Below are positions 45,491 to 53,200 of a stretch of DNA of 64,000 bases, piece after piece. Each line of letters opens with the position of its first letter. Position 1 is the stretch's first letter. The DNA is taken from assembly GCA_040771825.1 (NCBI GenBank), contig JAXGZG010000001.1, positions 434,001 through 498,000 of the forward strand, read 5' to 3'. The notes beneath the pieces are model-generated. The model ran no database searches, was not told where the DNA came from, and saw only the letters and a list, made by a program, of their open reading frames with translations. This stretch comes from JAXGZG01 sp040771825. GTDB lineage: Bacteria > Bacillota > Sulfobacillia > Fermentithermobacillales > Fermentithermobacillaceae. The position numbers were made by a program, and so were the translations under genes.

Positions 45491-46156
45491 GTGAGTTTCA
45501 CCGCGTTTACCGACAATTTCGCCGACAACAGCACCGAAGCAGGTTTCCAGTTTACGTTCTATTGCCAGATCTGCCACGAGGGTTACAAGAGCAAGTTCAT
45601 CGAGTCTCAAACCTATAGGAAAGCGGGGCTTTTCCGAAATGTGGGGAGGGCTGCAAGTATAGCGGGCTCGCTCATAGGCAAGCACAATCTCGGCTGGAAC
45701 CTTGAGCGCGGTTCCGACTGGCTGGGCGAAAGGTTTCAGGGAATGTCCCCTGAATGGCACCGGGAGCACGAGAGGGCTTTTGAACTGGCCCAAAACGAGG
45801 CAAAAGGCCATTTCCATCGCTGTCCCAAGTGCACAAGGTGGGTGTGCGAGAACGACTGGAACGAACAAGCCGGCCTTTGCATCGAGTGTGCGCCAAGAGA
45901 AGCGGTTGAAGTCGCTGCAGCCCGGGCTCAGAAGATGGTTACTGATATCCATGATAAGGCCGAGACGACTCAAGTGTTCACCGGGGAGGTCGACGCCCGG
46001 ACCACTTTGTGCCCTGTCTGCGGTAAGCCCGCAGGCCAAGGCAAGTTCTGCGGGAACTGCGGAGCCCGCCTGGATATGCAGAAATGTCCTAGGTGCGGCG
46101 CTAAGAACTCGGCAGAATCAAGGTTTTGCGGGGAATGCGGAATGCGCCTCGAGTAG
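45491..46156 (+). CDS. Zinc-ribbon protein with four CxxC-type modules
   Basis: 221 residues from GTG 45491 (GGAGG upstream). Cysteine modules: CQICHEGY near residue 25, CPKCTRWVC with CIEC around 107-130, CPVCG with CGNCGARL and CPRCG with CGECGMRL at the C-terminus. The last two are typical DZANK/zinc-ribbon tails. A glycine-rich amphipathic stretch (RAASIAGSLIGKHNLG) lies near residue 55. It resembles proteins encoded next to SPFH/YdjI-type envelope-stress genes in Bacillota, but that comparison is from memory. It ends the three-gene unit. Confidence 0.8.
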   Translation: MSFTAFTDNFADNSTEAGFQFTFYCQICHEGYKSKFIESQTYRKAGLFRNVGRAASIAGSLIGKHNLGWNLERGSDWLGERFQGMSPEWHREHERAFELAQNEAKGHFHRCPKCTRWVCENDWNEQAGLCIECAPREAVEVAAARAQKMVTDIHDKAETTQVFTGEVDARTTLCPVCGKPAGQGKFCGNCGARLDMQKCPRCGAKNSAESRFCGECGMRLE

Positions 46157-46221
46157 TCGGGCGTAGGTCCAACCTTTCCCCGGGTATCCCAGGCATTTCA
46201 GATATTGTCGGCACGCCGAAA

Positions 46222-46245
46222 GGCCCGGGTGCTCTCTCCCGGGCC
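46222..46245. terminator. GGCCCGGG/CCCGGGCC hairpin between convergent genes
   Basis: Perfect 8-base arms with an 8-base loop lie between the end of the zinc-ribbon gene (+) and the end of the DtxR-family gene (-). There is no T-run, so strength is uncertain; the position suits a shared terminator. Confidence 0.6.
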
Positions 46246-46262
46246 CCGGTTTGCCTAATGAG

Positions 46263-46742
46263 TCAGCCCGTCTCATCAGGCGGACACTCCGAGAGGAATC
46301 TGGCAATCCAGGTGGGATTGTTTTTGGCAAACTCGACGAACCGTGCGATTCGTCCAACGAACTCATGGCTGATAATGTGCTCTATTCGCTCGGTGTCCTT
46401 GAGAATGTTCTCCCGGACGCCGAAGTACCTCATGAATGTCTCAAGGAGCTTGTGCCTGGCCATGAGGTGAGCGCCTGTCTCCCGTCCCGATTCGGTCAGT
46501 TGAAGTATGCCGTATTTCTCATACACCACGTACCCGCTCTCGGAGAGCCTTTGAACCATGCGCGTGGCCGACGGCGGTTGCACGTTCAGGGCGCCGGCTA
46601 GGTCCGTGAGCCGAAGGTACTGTTTTTCAGACGTCAGCCGGAAGATCATCTCGAGGTAATCTTCCATGCTTGGAGTCAGGTTCTGTTCCTCGTCTGCCAA
46701 AGTATATCCCCGGAAGGTCCGGAACTCGCCATCGTCAGCCAC
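46263..46742 (-). CDS. DtxR/MntR-family metal-dependent transcriptional regulator
   Basis: 159 residues from GTG 46742, with GGAGG eight bases upstream; GTG 46751 is an alternative. The N-terminal winged helix (SMEDYLEMIFRLTSEK, then LRLTDLAGALNVQPPSATRMVQRLSESGYVVYEKY) is the DtxR-family DNA-binding domain. The dimerisation domain follows with HKLLETFMRYFGVRE and DTERIEHIIS(H)E, which supply metal-ligand His/Glu positions as in MntR. There is no SH3-like third domain, as in MntR. It would repress metal-uptake genes when Mn2+ or Fe2+ is bound. It is divergent from the GH4 gene; its targets are not evident here. Confidence 0.88.
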   Translation of the reverse strand: MADDGEFRTFRGYTLADEEQNLTPSMEDYLEMIFRLTSEKQYLRLTDLAGALNVQPPSATRMVQRLSESGYVVYEKYGILQLTESGRETGAHLMARHKLLETFMRYFGVRENILKDTERIEHIISHEFVGRIARFVEFAKNNPTWIARFLSECPPDETG

Positions 46743-46896
46743 CCTGGTCACCTCCAGATGAATGTGTTGACGGCTTCTACTGCTGCAATCTATGCTCTGT
46801 CCCCCGAAAGTTGCCCGGTGCTCCTAGAGGAGTTGGGAGGGAGTAGGTGTCCTGTGGTCGAAGGAGAAAAAGAGTACATCTTGGAGGCGATTAGTC

Positions 46897-48192
46897 ATGC
46901 TCAAGATATGTTTTATGGGAGCGGGCAGTACGGTGTTCGCCAAAAACGTGCTGGGAGACTGCATGCTAACTCCGGCCTTGCGAGGCGCGGAGATGGCCCT
47001 TTTCGATATCGATCCGAAACGCTTGGCCGAATCCGAGGCTATGCTGCAGAACATTAACCGAAATACTGGCGGACACGCCAAAGTTGTGGCTTTTACCGAT
47101 CGCAAGGCCGCTTTGAGGGGGGCCAAGTACGTTGTCAACGCTATTCAGGTAGGCGGATACGAGCCTAGCACCGTGATAGACTTCGAGGTACCCAAGAAGT
47201 ACGGGCTCAGGCAGACTATAGCCGACACTCTGGGTATCGGCGGTATTTTTCGGGCTCTGCGAACCATTCCAGTGATGTTGGATTTTGCCCGTGATATGGA
47301 GGAAGTCTGTCCCGATGCCCTTTTCCTCAATTACACAAACCCCATGGCCATACTTACCGGTGCTATGCTGCGATACACAGGGGTGAGGACCGTTGGCCTA
47401 TGCCACAGCGTTCAGGTCTGCGCCTCGGAGCTTCTGAAGGGGCTTGGCATGGAGCATGAGGACATTCAGTGGAAGATCGCGGGCATTAACCACATGGCGT
47501 GGCTTCTGGGAATAACCAAAGATGGGAAGGACCTTTATCCAGAGGTCAAGCGCCGTGCCCTAGAGCGTCCGACTCCTCACAGGGACATGGTGAGGTATGA
47601 GATCATGAAGCAGTTTGGGTATTACGTGACCGAGTCCAGCGAGCATAATGCCGAATACATGCCGTATTTCATAAAGAGCAAGTACCCGGAGCTCATTGAA
47701 AGATTCCAAATTCCTTTGGATGAATACCCCAGGCGCTGCATAAACCAGATCAAACGGTGGGAGACCATGCGAGAAGAACTGGTCAACAACGCCAATCTCA
47801 CTCACGTCCGCACCACTGAATACGCGTCTTACATCATGGATGCCGTGGAAACTGGCGTACCGTACAAGATAGGCGGTAACGTCGTCAATGCCGGACTCAT
47901 TGAAAACTTGCCTTCTGAGGCTTGCGTAGAAGTACCGTGCCTTGTAGACAGAAGCGGAGTGACTCCTTGCCGCGTCGGTCGACTGCCTCTGCAATTGGCG
48001 GCCCTTAATATGACCAACATAAACGTGCAGCTGCTGACCATCGAGGCAGCCATGACTCGGAAGAAAGATTACGTCTACCAGGCGGCTATGCTGGATCCCC
48101 ACACGTTGTCGGAGTTGTCCATAGACGACATCAAAAGCCTTTGCGATGACCTTTTCGCCGCCCACGGGGACATGATAACCGGGTATAAGTAG
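46897..48192 (+). CDS. Glycoside hydrolase family 4 (alpha-galactosidase/glucosidase type)
   Basis: 431 residues from ATG 46897 (GGAGG nine bases upstream). The NAD+-binding motif MGAGSTVFAKN is at the N-terminus. Family landmarks: NYTNPMAILTGAML, GLCHSVQ with the Mn-binding Cys, GINHMAW with the Mn-binding His, and TESSEHNAEYMPYF. GH4 enzymes cleave glycosides by an oxidation-elimination mechanism that needs NAD+ and Mn2+. The sequence is closest to the MelA/AgaL-type subgroup. There is no sugar transporter beside it. The Mn2+ need and the adjacent MntR-like regulator make metal-linked control thinkable, but this is only inference. Confidence 0.9.
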   Translation: MLKICFMGAGSTVFAKNVLGDCMLTPALRGAEMALFDIDPKRLAESEAMLQNINRNTGGHAKVVAFTDRKAALRGAKYVVNAIQVGGYEPSTVIDFEVPKKYGLRQTIADTLGIGGIFRALRTIPVMLDFARDMEEVCPDALFLNYTNPMAILTGAMLRYTGVRTVGLCHSVQVCASELLKGLGMEHEDIQWKIAGINHMAWLLGITKDGKDLYPEVKRRALERPTPHRDMVRYEIMKQFGYYVTESSEHNAEYMPYFIKSKYPELIERFQIPLDEYPRRCINQIKRWETMREELVNNANLTHVRTTEYASYIMDAVETGVPYKIGGNVVNAGLIENLPSEACVEVPCLVDRSGVTPCRVGRLPLQLAALNMTNINVQLLTIEAAMTRKKDYVYQAAMLDPHTLSELSIDDIKSLCDDLFAAHGDMITGYK

Positions 48193-48206
48193 GCCGAGAG
48201 AGAATG

Positions 48207-48223
48207 GGCCGCCAGTGGCGGCC
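48207..48223. terminator. GGCCGCC/GGCGGCC hairpin between convergent genes
   Basis: Perfect 7-base arms with a 3-base loop lie between the stops of the GH4 gene (+) and the CAP-domain gene (-). There is no T-run. Confidence 0.55.
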
Positions 48224-48245
48224 CCGGAGTTCGCCTGAAATCTCT

Positions 48246-48860
48246 CTAGCCTATGAACATTTGGGTGAACATCATCCCGTAAGGACCGCCTTTGATGATC
48301 CCGATTCCAGCGCTTGTGAAATTGGGGCTCAGGATGTTCTTCCTGTGACCGTCGCTGTTCATGAGCAACTCATGTGCCCTTTGCACCGAACTCGCGCCTG
48401 CCAGGTTCTCTCCCGCCGCCCTATAGGTGATCCCTGCTTGCTTCATCATGTCAAAGGGCGAACCGTACGTTGGCGACTGATGAGAGAAATAGCCCTTGTC
48501 TATCATGTCCTGGCTCTTCTTTCGCGCCAGGTTGACCAGTCTCATGTCCACCGAAAGAGGCTTTAGTCCAGCTTTTGCTCTCTCTTGGTTTACAAGCGCC
48601 AGCATCTGTTGTTCCTCGGCTGTCAGTCCGGTGGAAGGTACGGGTGCTGGAGCCGGGCTTGGAGCCGGTGCTGGTGTAGGCGCTGGTGTCGGGCTTGGAG
48701 CAGGTGCGGGTTTGGGGCTTGGCGCGGGCGCTGGGCGGTTCCAGTTGCGGTAGTTGTAAGATGGTCTATTCCACGACGGGTAATACGCTGCCAGCGCTGA
48801 ACCAGAAAACCCGACCAGCAGCACCGTGGCCAACATAGCTGCTATGACTGTTTTGCGCAT
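48246..48860 (-). CDS. Secreted CAP/SCP-domain protein (YkwD-like)
   Basis: 204 residues from ATG 48860, with AAGGAGGAG upstream (the frame extends farther but without a start signal). The signal peptide MRKTVIAAMLATVLLVGF has a likely cleavage after ALA. A Tyr/Asn/Trp-rich segment is followed by a Pro-Ala-Pro-Ser linker of about 40 residues, then the CAP domain: ALVNQERAKAGLKPLSVD, KSQDMIDKGYFSHQSP, AGENLAG and GHRKNILSPNFTSAGIG. The conserved His and Glu positions of the family are present. It is an exported, probably wall-associated protein; bacterial CAP proteins have no settled activity. Confidence 0.92.
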   Translation of the reverse strand: MRKTVIAAMLATVLLVGFSGSALAAYYPSWNRPSYNYRNWNRPAPAPSPKPAPAPSPTPAPTPAPAPSPAPAPVPSTGLTAEEQQMLALVNQERAKAGLKPLSVDMRLVNLARKKSQDMIDKGYFSHQSPTYGSPFDMMKQAGITYRAAGENLAGASSVQRAHELLMNSDGHRKNILSPNFTSAGIGIIKGGPYGMMFTQMFIG

Positions 48861-49314
48861 CGAACTCCTCCTTCCGGTTTCTCTTGCCACGAGAGTATAG
48901 CCGTCTGGGAGGCATGTGGCGAACTTGCCTATCCTGTAGGAAACCATCTGAGGCTCGCGTCGGGAGAGTATGCGGCGCATAGGTGTTTGTCTCGCCCTAT
49001 AGCGCCCTCTTGGCAGCATATGGGCGGTTTGGGAACGCCCTTAGGGCCAGGCCATGGGAAATAAGTCCCACGGCGCCTTCTACAGTACTTGCGTCCATTT
49101 TTCGATAGCAAAGGTGACAACGTCTTTCACAGAAAAGACCTCCAGCCCCTAAAGGAAGGGGGAGCAGTCAACAAAAACAAGCGGGGACTTTGGGGAAGCG
49201 AAGCGCAAGACGGATAGGTTGCGTTGAGACCGAATCGAAACCAAGTCGGAACCAAGGTTTTCCGTAGAGTCTGGACAGGTTTAGTTCACTCACACATTCA
49301 GGGAGGTAAGATTG
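48861..49314. other. Intergenic region between CAP gene and Tad pilus operon
   Basis: About 450 bases with no credible gene. It must hold the promoters of both the divergent CAP-domain gene and the pilin operon. Several GC-rich inverted segments are present (for example GGGCG...CGCCC near 49022-49041), but I could not match any known riboswitch class on either strand. A GGGAGG at 49301-49306 is the pilin ribosome binding site. Confidence 0.45.
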
Positions 49315-49515
49315 ATGTTTCAGATTTACAACTCTCTCAGGTCTCTCAAGTGGTTCGCTCGCGACGAAAAGGGTCAGGGTATGGTTGAGTACGCTCTCAT
49401 TATTGGGTTGATAGCTGTTGCGCTTATTCTGGTTTTGGGTCAGGTTGAGGGTGGTATCACGGGCGTTTTCACCACCATTGTCACCAAACTTCAGGGCGTA
49501 GGTTCGGGTTCATAG
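49315..49515 (+). CDS. flp: Flp/Tad type IVb pilin
   Basis: 66 residues from ATG 49315 (GGGAGG eight bases upstream). The basic leader FARDEKGQG precedes MVEYALIIGLIAVALILVLG: the G-x-x-x-x-EY pattern after the processing site is the Flp signature, where a prepilin peptidase cuts after Gly. The rest is short (about 20 residues), typical of Flp. It is the major pilus subunit and is followed by a strong terminator, so it should be made in excess over the assembly genes. Confidence 0.92.
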   Translation: MFQIYNSLRSLKWFARDEKGQGMVEYALIIGLIAVALILVLGQVEGGITGVFTTIVTKLQGVGSGS

Positions 49516-49532
49516 ACATCTCCAATCGGCCC

Positions 49533-49560
49533 GGGGGCCTCGTTTGAGGCCCCCATCTTT
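49533..49560 (+). terminator. Terminator after the pilin gene
   Basis: GGGGGCCTC (49533-49541) pairs with GAGGCCCCC (49546-49554) across GTTT, followed by ATCTTT. Partial read-through would set the pilin to machinery ratio. Confidence 0.82.
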
Positions 49561-49581
49561 ATCCTTACACGGAGGCAAACC

Positions 49582-49662
49582 ATGACCACCGCTCCAAAAC
49601 CCAGAACAACAACAGCTGCCATCGCGGCCTATGCAATCCGCTGTGCGGCTCGGTGTAACTGA
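49582..49662 (+). CDS. Possible 26-residue small ORF upstream of tadE
   Basis: ATG 49582 has GGAGG (49571-49575) six bases upstream and encodes a Thr/Ala-rich basic peptide beginning MTTAPKPRTTTAA and ending in CAARCN with two cysteines. Its TGA lies three bases before the first possible tadE start (49666), so it could act as a translational-coupling leader. It has no known homolog that I can name. Confidence 0.35.
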   Translation: MTTAPKPRTTTAAIAAYAIRCAARCN

Positions 49663-49665
49663 CTC

Positions 49666-50166
49666 ATGTCCCTATCGGGCAAGCGCCTAAGCGGGGGCCT
49701 ACGGCACGTGCAGCCCGGGGCGACTGAGATGCTGAAGAACCCGGTACGTCATGAACGGGGCCAGAGCATCGTGGAGCTTGCCCTAGTGCTGCCGATGCTC
49801 ATTCTTCTCCTTCTGGCGGTTATGGAAGGCGGCAGAATCTTCTCCGCCTACGTCGAGCTCCAAAGCGTAGCCAAAGACGGCGCCCGCTTCGCATCCATCG
49901 CATGCACCAGCGAAACGGTTCTCGAGAGCCAAATTCCTGCGTGGACCGAAGCAAGTCTTACACCCTGGGTGCTTGGGAAAGTCGCATCTTTGGATCTGAA
50001 CGCCCTTCAGGTGGATTTCGCCAGGAAAGGCGCCCCTGGGACAGGGACAGGAACGTGGGTGGAAGTGAGCCTCACTTATTCACTGGAAATAGTTACGCCG
50101 ATTATCCGAAACATCACAGGCAATCCGTTTGTCCTCCAATCCCGCATGGCAATGCGAAGCGAGTAG
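49666..50166 (+). CDS. tadE: TadE-like pseudopilin
   Basis: Up to 166 residues. The TadE signature is RHERGQSIVELALVLPMLILLLLAVMEGGRIF, a short prepilin-like leader with Glu at +5 followed by one membrane helix; a small extracellular domain follows. The start is uncertain: ATG 49666 has no ribosome binding site of its own but could be coupled to the small ORF before it, and ATG 49729 begins nearer the motif. TadE-type minor pilins help initiate or tip Tad pili. Confidence 0.85.
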   Translation: MSLSGKRLSGGLRHVQPGATEMLKNPVRHERGQSIVELALVLPMLILLLLAVMEGGRIFSAYVELQSVAKDGARFASIACTSETVLESQIPAWTEASLTPWVLGKVASLDLNALQVDFARKGAPGTGTGTWVEVSLTYSLEIVTPIIRNITGNPFVLQSRMAMRSE

Positions 50167-50194
50167 GTACCCAACGGTTCGAGGGGGGCCCTAG

Positions 50195-51184
50195 ATGAAA
50201 ACCAAACGACTAGACCAGCGTGGTTCAGTGATCATCCTGACTGCCGCCGCCATGATAGCCATGGTGGGTTTTGCGGCTTTGGCCGTTGATGGAGGGTTTT
50301 TGTACTTTAGGCGCGCAAGGCTCCAAGACATCGCTGATGCAGCTGCTTTGGCGGCGGGCTCTGCGGCCGCCCGTATTCACAAAGACCGCACTCAGCAAAA
50401 GTCCGCTGCCTTTGGCGCTGTGGTGGAATACATGGAACTCAACGGGCTGCAGATGACAGTAACCGGTGATTATGCTGCTAGAGTCTCAATGAGCGGCGAG
50501 CCCGGAGAAGTGTTGGTGACCTTCCCTGAGGAGCGAAAAATCCAGGTGAACCTTGGCCTTGATGCCGACCTCTACTTTGCCCGAGTGCTGTCCAAGAATA
50601 GGGCAAGAATCGGCGTCTCCTCAACGGCCTACATCTTCCGGGAGCCCCAAGGCATGGTGCCCATCGCGTTTTTCCAGGAAGGCTATGTTCCAATGACCAA
50701 GTACGACATGACTCTGGCGCCTGGCGACGGAGTGTGCGGAAACTACGGGTTCTTGGACTTTCGTCCGCCCAACCTGCTTGAGGAGTTTCTGGAGAATGGG
50801 TTTCACGGGTCAATTAGGATGGGCGACCTCATAATGACCTTTCCGGGGGTCAAAGAGGGCCGCATCAAATCGCCCATGAGCAATAGATTGGCAGGCTGCA
50901 CTCACGGCTGCTCGATTGTGGACCTAGACGGAAACAACGACGGGGTTAACGTGCAAGTAAATGTCGAGCCCAACTGCCCTCGACTGATAGTGCTCCCCAC
51001 TGTCTCGGGTTTCTATGAAGCCCAAGGCAGGGGATGGGTCACCGTGACGGGCTTCCTAAAGTTTTTCATAGAGGCTTACGATACAAAGAATGGGGTGCTC
51101 AGAGGATGGTGTCTGGGCCCCGTAACTGAGAACGAGGCAAACGGCATCACAGGCGTTGTGGAGTTTGTAAAACTCGTGAGATAG
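50195..51184 (+). CDS. tadG: TadG-like Flp pilus assembly protein
   Basis: 329 residues. The N-terminal segment DQRGSVIILTAAAMIAMVGFAALAVDGG with YFRRARLQDIADAAALAAGSAA is the hallmark of the TadE/G-like N domain. A large extracellular part follows with cysteines (GVCGNYG, LAGCTHGC) that could form disulfides. There is no VWA domain, unlike some TadG proteins. It is a membrane-anchored pseudopilin-like component, 28 bases after tadE. Confidence 0.85.
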   Translation: MKTKRLDQRGSVIILTAAAMIAMVGFAALAVDGGFLYFRRARLQDIADAAALAAGSAAARIHKDRTQQKSAAFGAVVEYMELNGLQMTVTGDYAARVSMSGEPGEVLVTFPEERKIQVNLGLDADLYFARVLSKNRARIGVSSTAYIFREPQGMVPIAFFQEGYVPMTKYDMTLAPGDGVCGNYGFLDFRPPNLLEEFLENGFHGSIRMGDLIMTFPGVKEGRIKSPMSNRLAGCTHGCSIVDLDGNNDGVNVQVNVEPNCPRLIVLPTVSGFYEAQGRGWVTVTGFLKFFIEAYDTKNGVLRGWCLGPVTENEANGITGVVEFVKLVR

Positions 51185-51199
51185 GTGAGAGGATTTCAC

Positions 51200-51907
51200 A
51201 TGGCGTTCAAGACTAGATTCTGGATACTGGTAACCATCGTGCTGGCAGCTTTGGCCGGTTTTTTGGTGCATAACTACCTCAACGAGATCAAGAAGGCGTC
51301 AATTCCTCAGGAGGTAATGGGCACTCAGGTTCTGGCAAGGGTCAGGATACCTACAGGGACTAAGGTCACCCAAGACATGCTTGAAACCAAGAAGATTCCT
51401 GAAAAGTACGCTGTACCCTCGGCAATTGCAGAGACTCAGGAAGCTTTGGGGAAATACGCCGTGAGCGACATTTGGCCAGGCCAGCCGATAGTCGCCCAGA
51501 GCCTAACGACCACAGCGGACGCAAACGAACTCCCCTTCAAGATACCTCGGGGCATGAGGGCCATCTCTCTTGCGGTGGACGAAGTCAGCGGAGCGGCAGG
51601 CCACGTCAAGCCCGGGCACCACGTGGACGTGATTGCAGTGGTGTCCAATGAGGATAGGTCAAAGTTGATTAGCCTCACGCTGATAGAGAACGCTTTAGTC
51701 TTGGCAGTAGGCCCCGATCTGCGCAAAAAAGACGGAGTCCAGACGGCAAGCACAGTGACCCTTGCAGTTACTCCCGAGGAGGCTTTGCGGGAAGCTCTGT
51801 CTGAGCGGAGCGGGACTCTCAAGTTGTCCGTTAGGTCCATAGGAGACGGCGCCATTGAGGGCCTGCCTTCTGTAGATATCAAGCGGCTTTTGAACATGTA
51901 TCCCTAG
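51200..51907 (+). CDS. cpaB: CpaB/RcpC pilus assembly protein (SAF domain)
   Basis: 235 residues from ATG 51200 (GAGAGGA upstream). One N-terminal membrane helix (FWILVTIVLAALAGFLV) is followed by an SAF domain (VLARVRIPTGTKVTQDMLETKKIP) and the RcpC domain with MRAISLAVDEVSGAAGHVKPGHHVDVIAVV. In diderms CpaB works with the secretin CpaC; here no secretin gene follows, consistent with a monoderm Tad system. It sits between TadG and CpaE genes. Confidence 0.9.
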   Translation: MAFKTRFWILVTIVLAALAGFLVHNYLNEIKKASIPQEVMGTQVLARVRIPTGTKVTQDMLETKKIPEKYAVPSAIAETQEALGKYAVSDIWPGQPIVAQSLTTTADANELPFKIPRGMRAISLAVDEVSGAAGHVKPGHHVDVIAVVSNEDRSKLISLTLIENALVLAVGPDLRKKDGVQTASTVTLAVTPEEALREALSERSGTLKLSVRSIGDGAIEGLPSVDIKRLLNMYP

Positions 51908-51948
51908 GGATGAATCCCATGTGTCCCTAACCCCAGAGGTGGGTTGTT

Positions 51949-53178
51949 ATGCAGAAGTTTACAGTCTTAGTCATCGACAGTTCCACGACCAATAATCTCA
52001 AGGAGCGGCTTTCCAAAAGTCCTAGCCTCCTGGTAGTAGGAAATGCCGACAGCGGCGAAGTGGGCTTTGTCATGGCCGAGCGCTATCAGCCGTCTGTCAT
52101 CGTGCTCAACGTCGATATGCCCGACAGCAAGGGCCAGTCTCTTGCAGAGGCGTTGTTCCTGGAACTCCCGATGACTAGCCTGATTCTGGTGACTGCCTCG
52201 GATAGCAAGAAGGCCCTGCGTCTCGGCCTGCAAGTCGGAGCCAAAGACGTCCTGAGCCTTCCTGTGGAAGATGACCGCCTTATCCGGGCGGTGGAGAGGG
52301 CCGCAGAACAAGGGTGGAAACGCCAGCAAGTCTTCTCACTCGAAAGAAAATCAAAGCCGCAATTCAAAACCATAACTGTATTTAGCACAAAAGGCGGGGT
52401 CGGCAAAACCACCATAGCCCTGAATCTGGCTTTAGCCGTCAGGAAGATCACCGGAAAGAGGGTTGCCGTAGTGGACCTTGACCTTCTGTCAGGAAACCTG
52501 GGGCTTATGGCGGGCGTGACCTGGAAGCGGTCCATTCGGGACATGGTCGACGACATCAACAGTCTCGACAAGGAGATGCTGGACGGGTACTGCGCGGAAC
52601 ACCCGTCGGGAGTAAAGGTGTTTTCGGCTCCCATTCAGCCGGACTTTTCCGGGTTCGTTCAAACAGACCATGTACAAAAGCTACTGGCACTCCTGTCACA
52701 AGTGTTTAACTACGTCATAGTGGATGCTCCAACCTACCTTCACGATACCGTGGTCCCGGCTTTGGAGGAGTCTACAGACATTCTGGTTGTTGCCACCTTG
52801 GATCTGGCTTCGGTTCAGAATCTCCGGCAATGTCTAGACCTTCTGTCCAGGCTTTCCTTGCGGTCGAAGGTGCGGGTGGTTCTTAACAAAGTTGGGTATC
52901 AGGGGGGCCTGAAAGTCAAGGATTTGGAGGAAGAATTGGGGACGGAAGTACAATGCGTTCTTCCTTTCGCAGAGAAGCTATCGGTGGACGCAGTCAACAT
53001 GGGCAGCCCGGTCTGGTTGTCGGCGCGGAACTCTCCTCTCGCTCGCAAAATAGATGAACTGGCAAGAAAGCTAGTCGGGGAAGGAGAGGAAGGGGCACGA
53101 CACGGTCCAAGGCGGCTTTTCGGCCGACGAACAGCAAGTTCAAGAGATAGCAGATCGGCCGCCCAAATCCCCGATTAG
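51949..53178 (+). CDS. cpaE: CpaE/TadZ pilus localisation ATPase
   Basis: 409 residues. An N-terminal receiver-like domain (VLVIDSSTTNNLKERL...VIVLNVDMPDSKG...LILVTASDSKKALRLGLQVGAKDVLSLP) is joined to a MinD/ParA-type ATPase with the deviant Walker A STKGGVGKTT at about residue 146 and a switch region DLDLLSGNLG. A basic C-terminal tail is present. Such proteins place the pilus machine in the cell. Confidence 0.92.
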   Translation: MQKFTVLVIDSSTTNNLKERLSKSPSLLVVGNADSGEVGFVMAERYQPSVIVLNVDMPDSKGQSLAEALFLELPMTSLILVTASDSKKALRLGLQVGAKDVLSLPVEDDRLIRAVERAAEQGWKRQQVFSLERKSKPQFKTITVFSTKGGVGKTTIALNLALAVRKITGKRVAVVDLDLLSGNLGLMAGVTWKRSIRDMVDDINSLDKEMLDGYCAEHPSGVKVFSAPIQPDFSGFVQTDHVQKLLALLSQVFNYVIVDAPTYLHDTVVPALEESTDILVVATLDLASVQNLRQCLDLLSRLSLRSKVRVVLNKVGYQGGLKVKDLEEELGTEVQCVLPFAEKLSVDAVNMGSPVWLSARNSPLARKIDELARKLVGEGEEGARHGPRRLFGRRTASSRDSRSAAQIPD

Positions 53179-53200
53179 CGGCGGAATGAGGTGATAGGTT

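Noticed and set aside
48861..49060. c-di-GMP-I (GEMM) riboswitch upstream of the CAP gene
   Set aside because: A GGCAAG and a GACGGC are present on the minus strand, but the GACGCAAAGC receptor core and the closing helix are not.
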